Positions 47,356-56,264 of a stretch of 64,000 nt of DNA are shown one piece after another. Each line of letters starts with the position of its first letter. The first letter of the stretch is position 1. Position numbers and translations under genes: made by a program. This stretch comes from CAVYVZ01 sp963772065 (lineage in GTDB: Bacteria > Acidobacteriota > Vicinamibacteria > Vicinamibacterales > UBA2999): positions 620,001 to 684,000 of the forward strand of contig CAVYVZ010000004.1 of the NCBI GenBank assembly GCA_963772065.1. The letters are read 5' to 3'. The notes beneath the pieces were generated by a model that did not search any database, was not told the DNA's origin, and worked only from the letters and a program-made list of their open reading frames with translations.

Positions 47356-47967
47356 ATGTCCGCTGACGCGCCCCTGCAGCAGCAGCAGCCGATCGACGAA
47401 GTCATCCAGCGGTGCCTGAACGGCGATCAGGCCGCGTGGGAAACGATCGTCCGGCAGCATTGGCGCAAAGTGTTCAACATCGCGTACAAGTTCGTCGGCA
47501 AGCACGACGAGGCCGAAGACCTCACGCAGGACGTGTTCCTCAAGATCTTCAAGTCGCTGAACACCTTCGATCGCCGCGCGAACTTCCAGACGTGGTTGAT
47601 CAGCGTCAGCCGGAACCTCTGCATCGACCACTATCGTAGTGTCCGTAAGGAGCGCGAGACGATCAACCGCGACGTCGATCCGGGCGATCTCTCGCCGGCG
47701 TCGAGCACGGCGAGCCCGTACGCGCAAATCGAGCTGCGCGACCGCGTCACGCTGCTGCGGCAGGCGCTCGAGAAGCTGGCGCCGACGCTCCGGACGGCCG
47801 TGATGATGCGCGACATCCAGGAAATGAGCTACCAGGAGATCGCCGACCGGCTCTCGCTGCCCGAGGGCACGGTGAAGTCCCGGATCAACCGCGGCCGCAC
47901 GGAGCTGGCGCGCCAGATTCAGATCCTGCGCGCGCAGCAGGACGCGGTCAGAGGAGTCACAGGATGA
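47356..47967 (+). CDS. ECF RNA polymerase sigma factor (RpoE-like)
   Basis: 203 residues from the ATG at 47356 (MSADAPLQQQQPIDEVIQRCL). Region 2: GDQAAWETIVRQHWRKVFNIAYKF, EDLTQDVFLKIFKSLNTFDRRANFQTWLISVSRNLCIDHYRS; region 4: LEKLAPTLRTAVMMRDIQEMSYQEIADRLSLPEGTVKSRINRGR. No anti-sigma factor is adjacent; instead a STAS protein and a small helical protein follow in overlapping order, which suggests partner-switching control. Confidence 0.92.
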   Translation: MSADAPLQQQQPIDEVIQRCLNGDQAAWETIVRQHWRKVFNIAYKFVGKHDEAEDLTQDVFLKIFKSLNTFDRRANFQTWLISVSRNLCIDHYRSVRKERETINRDVDPGDLSPASSTASPYAQIELRDRVTLLRQALEKLAPTLRTAVMMRDIQEMSYQEIADRLSLPEGTVKSRINRGRTELARQIQILRAQQDAVRGVTG

Positions 47968-48305
47968 ACCTCACTACCGATCACCACCAGGGCGTCACGG
48001 TCGTCCGCGTGGGCGAGCCCAGGCTGATGTATCCGCTGCTGTCCGAGTTCTCGAACACCGTGACATCGCTCATCGGCGGCGGCGACCGCAAGGTGCTGCT
48101 GGACCTCTCGCACGTCACCTACGTGGACAGCGCGACGATCGGCTGCTTCATGGACCTGTACCGGCAGGCCGCCGCCGCGGGCGCCACGCTCAAGCTGTCG
48201 GGCGTGCAGAAGCGCGTCGAGACGATGCTCACCATGACCGGTGCGCAGAACTTCCTCGAGATCCATCCCGACGAGCCGTCGGCCCTCAAGAGCTTCGGGG
48301 CGTAG
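47964..48305 (+). CDS. STAS-domain protein (anti-sigma factor antagonist type)
   Basis: 113 residues. GVTVVRVGEPRLMYPLLSEFSN, DRKVLLDLSHVTYVDSATIGCFMDLYRQAAAAGATLKLSG and KRVETMLTMTGAQNFLEIH are the SpoIIAA/RsbV pattern; the phosphorylatable Ser is in YVDSATIG. It would be switched by a serine kinase/anti-sigma factor, but none is encoded nearby. Starts by ATGA-type overlap with the sigma gene. Confidence 0.9.
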   Translation: MNLTTDHHQGVTVVRVGEPRLMYPLLSEFSNTVTSLIGGGDRKVLLDLSHVTYVDSATIGCFMDLYRQAAAAGATLKLSGVQKRVETMLTMTGAQNFLEIHPDEPSALKSFGA

Positions 48306-48307
48306 CC

Positions 48308-48571
48308 ATGCGGACGATTAAAACGACCACCGGCGCTGAGATCCCCCTTGATGGCGACCTCCTCGCGATCATGGAGGCGCTGTACAAAGAGGTCACGGCG
48401 CGGCGCGAGCTCGAGCGATCCTTCGAGGACATGCTGCGCGAGATCAACCATCTGATCGACCAGATGGACGAGTCCGAGCGGCGCACGTACCTGGTGGAGA
48501 GCCTGTTTCTCAACACCGTCAAATACGAGAACGACAAGCTCGAAGCCTACATGCGCAAGATCTCCAAGTAG
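48308..48571 (+). CDS. Small helical hypothetical protein
   Basis: 87 residues, starting three bases after the STAS gene. Almost entirely helical with heptad-like spacing (LLAIMEALYKEVTARRELERSFEDMLREINHLIDQM, YENDKLEAYMRKISK). No known family. The tight linkage to sigma and STAS genes suggests it is a third part of the same switch or a coiled-coil adaptor. Confidence 0.7.
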   Translation: MRTIKTTTGAEIPLDGDLLAIMEALYKEVTARRELERSFEDMLREINHLIDQMDESERRTYLVESLFLNTVKYENDKLEAYMRKISK

Positions 48572-48592
48572 CCGTCACACCGCGGGATCACT

Positions 48593-48650
48593 GGAACCTC
48601 ATCGCGATTCTGATCCTCGAACCCGGTCGAGACCGGCCAGCTGAGGTTCC
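48593..48650 (+). other. Nested stem structure after the sigma-STAS operon
   Basis: GGAACCTCA (48593-48601) pairs with TGAGGTTCC (48642-48650), enclosing CCGGT-CGAG-ACCGG (48623-48636). There is no T-run, so it is not a standard terminator for the operon. It could be a processing or 3'-end structure, or chance. Confidence 0.35.
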
Positions 48651-48723
48651 GCGATTCAGCGAAGGAGGAACGCTGCGCCCCTGCTCGCCTACCTGCGAAA
48701 GCTGTAGCGGCCCTCCCCCAGTA

Positions 48724-48758
48724 CAAAAAAAGGGCTGCGAGCACCATGCTCGCAGCCC
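48724..48758 (-). terminator. Rho-independent terminator of lpxC
   Basis: An 11-bp perfect stem GGGCTGCGAGC (48732-48742) / GCTCGCAGCCC (48748-48758) with a 5-base loop, followed on the minus strand by a run of seven T. It lies ~30 bases past the lpxC stop. Confidence 0.92.
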
Positions 48759-48787
48759 AGGAGGACAGGGGTCGTTGGTGACGGAGG

Positions 48788-49714
48788 TTAGTTCACGTGG
48801 GCCGCACCAGCCAGCGAATCGGCCACGGGCTGAGCCACCGGCGCGTCCGCGGCAACGGGTTCGACCGGCGCCTCGACGAGGCGCCAGGCGTCGCGTTCCT
48901 GCAGCACCTGCGCGGCAAACGCCGTGTGCAGGCCGTGCCCGCCGCGGTGCGCGACAACGTGGCCGATGACCGGGTGCCCGAGCAGCGCCAGGTCGCCAAT
49001 CACGTCGAGAATCTTGTGGCGGACGAATTCGTCGTCGAACCTCAGGGCGTTGTTGAGCACGCCCGTGTCGCCGATCACGATCGCGTTCTCGAGCGAGCCA
49101 CCGAGCGCCAGGCCCTGCTGCCGCAGGATCTCCACTTCCTTCAGGAAGCCAAAGGTGCGGGCCGGCGCGATGTCTTCGACGAAGGCATCAGCCGTGATCC
49201 GCATCGTCCTCGACTGGTGGCGCAGCAGCGGATGATCGAATGCGATGCTGTAGGTCACCTTGAAGTGATCGGACGGGTAGATCGCGATCCGCTTATCGCC
49301 TCGCGACAGCGAAATCGGGCGGAGCACCTTCAGGTACTGGCGCGGCGCGCTCAGTCGCTTCAGGCCCGCTTCGTTGATCAGATACACCCATGGGGCCGCG
49401 CTGCCGTCCATGATCGGCACTTCCGGGTGGTTCAACTCGACGGCGACGTTGTCGACGCCGAGGCTCGAGAGCGCCGAAAGCAGGTGTTCGACCGTGTCGA
49501 CTGAGCCGATGTCGCGTGACAGTCCGGTCGCGTAGTTGATGCCGGCCAAATGGGCCACCGTGGCGGGAATCTCGATTCCGCCAAGGTCCGTGCGGCGGAA
49601 GCGAATGCCGAAATCTGCCGGTGCCGGCTTGAGCGAGAGCGTGACTTTGTTTCCGGAATGCAGGCCGATGCCGGTGCAGGAAATCGGCCGTCGTAGGGTC
49701 TGTTGTCCGTTCAT
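48788..49714 (-). CDS. lpxC: UDP-3-O-acyl-N-acetylglucosamine deacetylase
   Basis: 308 residues. Committed zinc-dependent step of lipid A synthesis, so the organism has an LPS-type outer membrane. MNGQQTLRRPISCTGIGLHSGNKVTLSL start; first zinc His in VDTVEHLLSALSSLGVDN; LNHPEVPIMDGSAAPWVYLI; catalytic EDIAPARTFGFL; second motif FVRHKILDVIGDLALLG with His and Asp ligands; HVVAHRGGHGLH. The ~25-residue C-terminal tail is Ala/Val/Pro-rich (EPVAADAPVAQPVADSLAG) and not part of the fold. Stands alone between a terminator and uvrA. Confidence 0.95.
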   Translation of the reverse strand: MNGQQTLRRPISCTGIGLHSGNKVTLSLKPAPADFGIRFRRTDLGGIEIPATVAHLAGINYATGLSRDIGSVDTVEHLLSALSSLGVDNVAVELNHPEVPIMDGSAAPWVYLINEAGLKRLSAPRQYLKVLRPISLSRGDKRIAIYPSDHFKVTYSIAFDHPLLRHQSRTMRITADAFVEDIAPARTFGFLKEVEILRQQGLALGGSLENAIVIGDTGVLNNALRFDDEFVRHKILDVIGDLALLGHPVIGHVVAHRGGHGLHTAFAAQVLQERDAWRLVEAPVEPVAADAPVAQPVADSLAGAAHVN

Positions 49715-50041
49715 TCAGGCTCTCGCGCCATCATGGGGGTACGGCCAGGGAAGCAATGGAAGTGCCGAGGTGGGATCGCGCTGATCGTATTGGATAAGTC
49801 TTTTGGATGCAGTTCGTTGCTGGGAGTACTCGGCGGGGAGGTGCGGAAGGGCGACGAGGAAGTGTTGCGTCCGAGCCACAGCAGGTTCAGATCAGAGTGT
49901 CCAAATCCTACCACACCGCTTGCCCCGCCTATCTGCGCATTTTCCGAACGATCTGCTGGACTTTCGTCAGAGGATCGATCCCCGGATCCCCGGGTCAGAG
50001 TCGACTCTGACCCGACTCTGAGATGGAGATGCGGCCGCGCC
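49715..50041. other. Intergenic region between uvrA and lpxC
   Basis: About 330 bases without a convincing gene. It must hold the lpxC promoter (a weak TACGAT at ~49785 on the minus strand is possible). Near uvrA it contains the 22-bp perfect palindrome at 49992-50013. Confidence 0.6.
49992..50013. repeat. 22-bp perfect palindrome after uvrA
   Basis: GGGTCAGAGTCGACTCTGACCC reads the same on both strands and is followed by a partial copy (CGACTCTGAG, 50013-50022). It lies ~30 bases past the uvrA stop. No T-run follows. It may be a 3'-end hairpin or a protein-binding site. Confidence 0.7.
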
Positions 50042-52954
50042 TCAGAGGATCGCCTGCAGAAACTGGCCGGTCGCCGACTGAGGATCGACGGCCACTTCCT
50101 CGGGCGTCCCCGCGGCGATCAGACGTCCACCGCCGACGCCCCCCTCGGGTCCGAGATCGATCAGATAGTCGGCCGAGCGGATCACGTCGAGATTGTGCTC
50201 GATCACCACGACGGTGTTTCCCTGGTCGACCAGCTTGTTCAACACATCGAGCAGCTTCCGCGTGTCCTCGAAGTGAAGCCCGGTCGTCGGCTCGTCGAGG
50301 ATGTACAGCGTTCGCCCGGTGCTTCGGCGTGAGAGCTCGCGCGCGAGCTTCACACGCTGCGCTTCTCCGCCGCTCAGCGTCGTCGCGGACTGTCCCAGCT
50401 CGATATACCCCAGGCCGACCTCCTGCAGCGTCCGCAGCTTCGTGGCAATCGGCGGAAAATTTTCGAGCAGCGGCAGCGCCTGATCGACCGTGAGATCAAG
50501 CACCTCGGCAATCGACTTGCCGCGGTACTGGATCTCGAGCGTCTCGCGGTTGTAGCGGCGTCCCTTGCACTGTTCGCACGTCACGTAGACGTCCGGCAGA
50601 AAGTGCATCTCGATCGCGATGACGCCGTCGCCCTGACAGGCCTCGCAGCGGCCGCCTTTCACGTTGAACGAGAACCGGCCCGGCTTGAACCCGCGCGTCC
50701 GCGCCTCGGGCAGCATCGCAAACAGCTCCCGAATAAACGTGAACATCCCGGTGTACGTCGCCGGATTCGAGCGGGGCGTCCGTCCGATCGGCGACTGATC
50801 GATCTCGATCACCTTGTCGACGAGCCCGGCTCCCTCGATGCGGTCGTGCGCACCCGGGTCGCTCGTCGCGCGATAGATCGACTTCGCGAGCGACCGGTAG
50901 AGGATGTCGTTCACGAGGGTCGATTTGCCCGATCCGCTGACGCCGGTGACGGCGGTCAGCATCCCGAGCGGAATCGTCACGTCGATGTTCTTCAGGTTGT
51001 TCGCGCGCGCACCGCGGATGACAAGCTCGCCCTTCAGCGCAGGGCGGCGGCTCTTCGGCGTCGGGATCGCGCGCTCCTTGCGCAAGTACGCGCCCGTGAG
51101 CGACCCGTTGCCGTCGCTCAGGAGCGTGGCGGGTGCGCCCTGGAAGATCACGTGGCCGCCGTGCTCGCCCGCGCCGGGACCGAGGTCCACCACATAGTCG
51201 GCGGTGCGTATCGTCTCTTCGTCGTGCTCGACCACGATCACGGTGTTGCCGAGATCGCGCAGGCGGGTCAGCGTCGACAGCAGCTTCCGGTTGTCGCGCT
51301 GATGCAGGCCGATCGACGGCTCGTCGAGGACGTAGAGCACGCCGGTGAGGTTCGCGCCGATCTGCGTCGCGAGACGGATGCGCTGCCCTTCCCCGCCCGA
51401 GAGCGTCGCCGCGCTGCGATTGAGCGTCAGGTACCCGACGCCCACTTCGTGCAGGAAACTCAGGCGGTCGCGAATCTCGCGCAGCACGCGCGCCGCGATC
51501 AGCGCCTCGCGCTCGGTGAGCTCGAAGCGGTCGAACACCTCGAGAGCGTCGCTGATCGGCAGGTTGACGTACTCCGAGATGCCGCGGCCCTTGACCTTCA
51601 CCCCAAGGCTCTGCGGCTTCAGGCGGAGACCGAGACAGGCGGGGCACTCACGCAGCGTGCGGAACGGCTCGAGGTCTTCCTGGACCGCCCACGACCCTTC
51701 TTCATAGCGCCGGCGAAGATTCGGCAGCACGCCTTCGAAACCCTTGCCGAACGGATCTTTTTCCGCCGCGCTCTCCCTGCCACGCCGCGCCGCCGCAAGG
51801 CGCGAAGGCGGACGCGCCTCGAGCTCATCCTCCGTCTCCTCATCGTCGTCGCGATCGACGGCAGGGACCGCGGCAAGCCGCGCGGCTTTCGCCGCACCGC
51901 CGGGGCCGGACAGGATCAGATCGCGATGCTTCTTCGACAGCTTCGCGAAGGGAGCCTGCGGGTCGAGGCCAAACGTCTTCGCCAGCGTCAGCACCGCTTC
52001 GCGCACCAGCTTGCGGTCGCCGCGTGCCCAGGGCGCGATGGCGCCATCGAGGAGCGCCTTCGAATCGTCTGGGACCACGAGCGCCGGATCGAAGTCGTAC
52101 GTCGCGCCGAGCCCCTGGCAATCGGGGCAGGCGCCATGCGGCGAATTGAACGAAAACGCACGCGGCGTCATCTCGGGCATCGAAATGCCGCAGTGGACGC
52201 ACGCCAGCCGCCGTGAGAAGAGCTGGTCGCCACGTTCGTAGGTGTTGATGACGACGATGTCCTCGGCAAGGCCGAGCGCCACCTCGAGCGACTCCGAGAG
52301 GCGTCGCTCGATGCCCGACTTCACGATGAGGCGGTCGACGACGACGTCGATCGTGTGATTACGCCGCCGATCGAGCTTGATGTCCTCATCGAGCGATCGG
52401 AACTGTCCGTCGATGCGGGCCTTCGTGAACCCGCGCTGCCGAAGGGCCTGCAGCTCCTTCTTGAACTCCCCCTTCCGGCCGCGGACCATCGGCGCCAGCA
52501 CGTTGATGCGCGCGTCCTGTGGGTAGAGCATCACCAGATCGAGGATCCGCTCGAGGGATTGCGACGAGATCTCGCGGCCGCAGTTGAAGCAGTGAGGCGT
52601 TCCGATGTTGGCGAAGAGGAGCCGGAGGTAGTCGTAGATCTCGGTGACGGTTCCGACAGTCGAGCGCGGGTTCGATCCCGTGGTCTTCTGCTCGATCGAG
52701 ATTGCCGGCGACAAACCCTCGATGAGGTCCACGTCCGGCTTCTCCATCTGCTCGAGAAACTGGCGCGCGTACGCCGAAAGCGACTCGACATATCGGCGCT
52801 GACCTTCGGCGTAGATCGTGTCGAAGGCCAGCGAGGACTTCCCGGATCCCGACAGACCCGTGATGACCACGAGCTGGTTTCGCGGGAGATCGACGTCGAT
52901 GTTCTTGAGGTTGTGGACGCGGGCGCCCCGCACCGCAATCCAGTCGTGCGCCAT
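50042..52954 (-). CDS. uvrA: UvrABC excinuclease subunit A
   Basis: 970 residues. Damage-recognition ATPase of nucleotide excision repair. Walker A VVITGLSGSGKSSLAFDTIYAEGQRRYVESL and AVTGVSGSGKSTLVNDILY; signature LSGGEGQRIRLATQIG and LSGGEAQRVKLARELS; Walker B LYVLDEPSIGLHQRDN and LYILDEPTTGLHFEDT. Zinc modules CFNCGR, CVHCG...CPDC and CEAC...CEQCKG. An insertion of ~45 charged residues (DDDEETEDELEARPPSRLAAARR) sits after the first-domain module and is not usual. Single gene; upstream region is short (58 bp to the next convergent stop). Confidence 0.95.
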   Translation of the reverse strand: MAHDWIAVRGARVHNLKNIDVDLPRNQLVVITGLSGSGKSSLAFDTIYAEGQRRYVESLSAYARQFLEQMEKPDVDLIEGLSPAISIEQKTTGSNPRSTVGTVTEIYDYLRLLFANIGTPHCFNCGREISSQSLERILDLVMLYPQDARINVLAPMVRGRKGEFKKELQALRQRGFTKARIDGQFRSLDEDIKLDRRRNHTIDVVVDRLIVKSGIERRLSESLEVALGLAEDIVVINTYERGDQLFSRRLACVHCGISMPEMTPRAFSFNSPHGACPDCQGLGATYDFDPALVVPDDSKALLDGAIAPWARGDRKLVREAVLTLAKTFGLDPQAPFAKLSKKHRDLILSGPGGAAKAARLAAVPAVDRDDDEETEDELEARPPSRLAAARRGRESAAEKDPFGKGFEGVLPNLRRRYEEGSWAVQEDLEPFRTLRECPACLGLRLKPQSLGVKVKGRGISEYVNLPISDALEVFDRFELTEREALIAARVLREIRDRLSFLHEVGVGYLTLNRSAATLSGGEGQRIRLATQIGANLTGVLYVLDEPSIGLHQRDNRKLLSTLTRLRDLGNTVIVVEHDEETIRTADYVVDLGPGAGEHGGHVIFQGAPATLLSDGNGSLTGAYLRKERAIPTPKSRRPALKGELVIRGARANNLKNIDVTIPLGMLTAVTGVSGSGKSTLVNDILYRSLAKSIYRATSDPGAHDRIEGAGLVDKVIEIDQSPIGRTPRSNPATYTGMFTFIRELFAMLPEARTRGFKPGRFSFNVKGGRCEACQGDGVIAIEMHFLPDVYVTCEQCKGRRYNRETLEIQYRGKSIAEVLDLTVDQALPLLENFPPIATKLRTLQEVGLGYIELGQSATTLSGGEAQRVKLARELSRRSTGRTLYILDEPTTGLHFEDTRKLLDVLNKLVDQGNTVVVIEHNLDVIRSADYLIDLGPEGGVGGGRLIAAGTPEEVAVDPQSATGQFLQAIL

Positions 52955-53012
52955 ACCCCTACTGCCGCGAATTTCGGCGATCGAACGTCAAACTTAGCAC
53001 CGAGCCGCGCTG

Positions 53013-53672
53013 TCAGCTCAGCGCTTCTACGAAGTGGCGGGCGCACGACGCATCACACGCCACCGTGTTCTGCTCGTCCGAGTAATACCGATAGCCGCGT
53101 CCGTCTACGGTCGCCTCCACGATGAACGCCGCGCCCGCGGCGGTCTGCGGCGCGGCCGGGCACGTGCCGGCTACGGCGGGACGCGCCGACACGATGCGCA
53201 CGCGTGACGGGCTCACACGCAGCCGCGCCGCAAGCACGGCGCGCACGTTGGCAGAAGCCTTGAGCGGCGGACCATGGGTGATGCGGCTCGACAGCTTCGG
53301 ATCCGTCCGAGAGCTGCAGACGATCGCCGTCGCGGCGCTGACATGCACGACGTGCAGGCGGTCGCCCTCGCGCAGCGTCACTTTGTAACCCGGGGTGATG
53401 GCGGGTGTGTACATCATTCCGCGCTCAGGGCAGCCGAGGCTCGAGTCGCGCCACTCCGCCGGCGTCGTGGACACGACTTGGAGGCGATCGACTGGAACGG
53501 CGAGTCGTTCGGCCGCGACGCGGCGCGCCATGGCCGCGGCGTCGCTGGCCGACTGAGAGTGCGACTGCGCGTCAGGCTGCATCGCTAACAGAATCGTCAC
53601 GACCGCCGCGGCGGCGGCTCCACCGATCAAACCATGCAGAGGGAATTGACACCCCCTCGGCTCGCGAGACAT
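53013..53672 (-). CDS. Exported hypothetical protein
   Basis: 219 residues from the ATG at 53672 (MSREPRGCQFPLHGLIGG), with GAGGG upstream. HGLIGGAAAAAVVTILLAMQPDA is a signal anchor or signal peptide. The part MARRVAAERLAVPVDRLQVVSTTPAEWRDSSLGCPERGMMYTPAITPGYKVTL is a pattern I recognise from many uncharacterised exported proteins of proteobacteria and acidobacteria, and a second, degenerate copy follows (LAARLRVSPSRVRIVSARP, TCPAAPQTAAGAAFIVEATVDGRGYRYYSD). Conserved cysteines suggest disulfides. Function unknown. Divergent from the S8 protease. Confidence 0.7.
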   Translation of the reverse strand: MSREPRGCQFPLHGLIGGAAAAAVVTILLAMQPDAQSHSQSASDAAAMARRVAAERLAVPVDRLQVVSTTPAEWRDSSLGCPERGMMYTPAITPGYKVTLREGDRLHVVHVSAATAIVCSSRTDPKLSSRITHGPPLKASANVRAVLAARLRVSPSRVRIVSARPAVAGTCPAAPQTAAGAAFIVEATVDGRGYRYYSDEQNTVACDASCARHFVEALS

Positions 53673-53739
53673 AGTCACGCCCTCGTTTTCACAATTTGGT
53701 CGTTCCTGGCTCAAACCCTCGTTTTTCAGGGAGCGTTGC

Positions 53740-56239
53740 ATGCGAATATCGGTCACGCGTTTGAGGCCCGTCTCGGTCCTGGCACTTCTCCTGTCAGGTG
53801 CCCTCATCACCGGCCGATCACTGCATGGTGCTGAAGGTGATGAAGCACTCATCGTGGAGTGTACCCGACCATGCGCCGGCGTCATCGCCGCGGTCGTGGG
53901 GTCTGGCGGCGAAGTAACCCAGCAGTACGACAACGTGGATGCCGTGGCCGTGCGCGTTCCTTCGCGGGCCGTCGCCGGATTGGTGGCGCTGGCTGGCGCG
54001 GACTCCGTTCGAAAAGACGCGATCGTGAGCCAGCCCGTGCCGGAGACCTTCGATGTCACGGACCAGCTCGGCGCCGCCGCGCCGCTGACCGACACGCAGC
54101 TTGCGGCACTCGACGAGGCGCAGCCGACGAACTACAGCTACAACCTGACGCTCACGAATGTCGCCGGTCTGCACGCCTCCGGACACGCCGGGCAGAACGT
54201 CGTCGTCGCGGTCATCGATAGCGGAACCACCAACGTCGCGCCGAACCTGTTGCCGACGCTGGCGTTGAGCGTCATCGGCGGCGAATCGTTCGTCCCCCCC
54301 GCACAGGATCCGCTGTCGGCGACGCACCACGAGAATGGCTCGCACGGAACCGCGACGGCGACGATGATCGCCAGCCACGCCGCGTTCCTCTTCGCGAACA
54401 CCACCACGCTTGTACGCGCGCTGAATCTTCACGCACCAGGAAGCGCGATCGCGTGTTCGTCGCTCCCCCCGGGCACGTGCCCGACGACGCACAGCATCGT
54501 GCGACTCACCGGAACGGCACCGGGCGCGAAAATCTACGCGATGAAGGTGTTCTCCGCCCGGGGAGGCGGCGCGCCCGAGTCGCGCATCATCGCAGCGATG
54601 GATCGCGCGATCACGCTGCGGAAGAACTTCAACGCCGCGGGCGCAAATGTCGTTGCCTCCGGCACGGGCACCGAAACCGATCCGTTCGTCTACAGCGCGC
54701 TCAGGATCGACGTGGTCAACATGAGCCTGGGAGGCACCACGCTGTTTGCGGGTCGTGACCTCGAAGACCAGCTGACGATCGAGATGGTCAAGGCGGGAAT
54801 CACCCTCGCCGTGTCCGCCGGCAACGACGGCTTCGGCGCCATGACGATCGGCAGTCCCGGGACCGGTTTGGGCTCGCTGACGGTTGGCGCGGCCAACACT
54901 TCGGTGCACGAGCGCGTCCTGCGCGACAACCAGTTCGGGTTCGGGGCTGGCGCGCTGTACCGCGCGTCCGACCACACCCAGACCGCATACTTCAGCTCGC
55001 GCGGCCCGAATGCCGATGGCCGAAACGATCCTGATATCACCGCGAACGGGTTTGCGAGCTTCGTGCTCGCGTTTGCGGCGCTGACGAATGTCGTCCCGCC
55101 GGCCGTCCCCGGCATCACCGATTGCCGGTCGCCGAACGCCGCCCCGAACACCTGTGTGGCGCGTTTCCTGTTCGTCTCGGGGACGTCGTTCTCGTCGCCA
55201 ACCGTCGCCGGGGGCGCAGCCGTGCTTCGCGAAAAACACCGCACGGCCGGTGCCGCCCAGATACGCAATGCGCTGCACGAATCCGCGAACCCGACGGCGC
55301 TTGGCGATGATTCGACGAGGATCGATCAGGGCAAGGGCCTGCTCGACGTCGGTGCTGCGGACGCGCTCCTTTCGGCAGGAAACGTCAGCTCGCGCCTTCC
55401 CGATCTCAGTTCGTCGTGTCGTGATCACGATCATGGAGAGGACGAGCTCGGCGCCGGCGGCAGCAGCGTCTCGCACAACGTACGCCGCGCAGGGTTCAGA
55501 ATTGCGCACTTTCAGCGCAACCAGTACACCACGACGCTTTCCAACCTGAAGCCGGGCGAGGTGGCTCAGATCTTCGTCCCGAGCGATTTCCTCACCTCCA
55601 ACCTCACGGTGACGATCGACAACGTCGTCGCAGAGCTGCCGCCGCCGCAGCAGAACCAGTTCTTCGGCGACGACGTTTTCGTGACGGCGATCCGACGCGC
55701 CGACGTCGGTTGCGATCGAGCGCGTGTTGGATTTCGTGGCGGCCGGAGCGGCTGCGACGTATCAGCTTCCCAACCCTCAGACCGGCCTCGTCCGCGTGGC
55801 CGTACAGGGAGACTGGACGAACGCCGGCAACGTGTCGGCGCGCGTGACGATCGCGCGCCAGCGCAAGTTCGACGGTTTCCCGACATCGATTGGTCTGATC
55901 GAGCAGGACGAGACGAAATTCGTCGAGGTGGACGTGCCGGCGGGCGCCGTGAAGGCGGTGTTCGAGGTGGGCTGGCTGCAGAACTGGGCGCGCTATCCCA
56001 CGAATGACATCGACATGATTCTCACCGACCCGGCGGGCAACGTCATCGACACTGGGGCCACGATCAACAGCCCGGAGCGTGTCGAGGTGCCGGCGCCCGC
56101 CGCGGGACGGTGGACCATCGCGATCATCGGCTTTACCGTCCACGGCAACAGGGGACACGTCGGTCGAACCGCCAGCAGGCGGGACGTCTTTGCCCTCCGC
56201 GCCGAGGCCGATGGGAAGCGCCTGAAAGCGGTCAAGTAA
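53740..56239 (+). CDS. Secreted subtilisin-like serine protease (S8), one apparent frameshift
   Basis: About 832 residues after correction. MRISVTRLRPVSVLALLLSGALITGRSLHG is a signal peptide; a prodomain-like part follows. Catalytic triad: Asp in VVVAVIDSGTTNV, His in NGSHGTATATMIAS, Ser in FVSGTSFSSPTVAGG; oxyanion Asn in LAVSAGNDGFG. The C-terminal beta domains include NQFFGDDVFVTAI and, in the other frame, DAPTSVAIERVLDFVAAGAAATYQLPNPQTG through DIDMILTDPAGNVIDTG. Removing one C near 55696 (GCGATCCGACGC) joins the frames. Ends just before the convergent CAT permease. The frameshift is probably a sequence error. Confidence 0.85.
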
Positions 56240-56264
56240 GCCGCCACGCCATTTCCGCCTTCGG

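Noticed and set aside
52955..53012. LexA box upstream of uvrA
   Set aside because: GTTCGATCG and GAAATTC resemble SOS-box halves but do not form a dyad of the right spacing for any LexA type I know.
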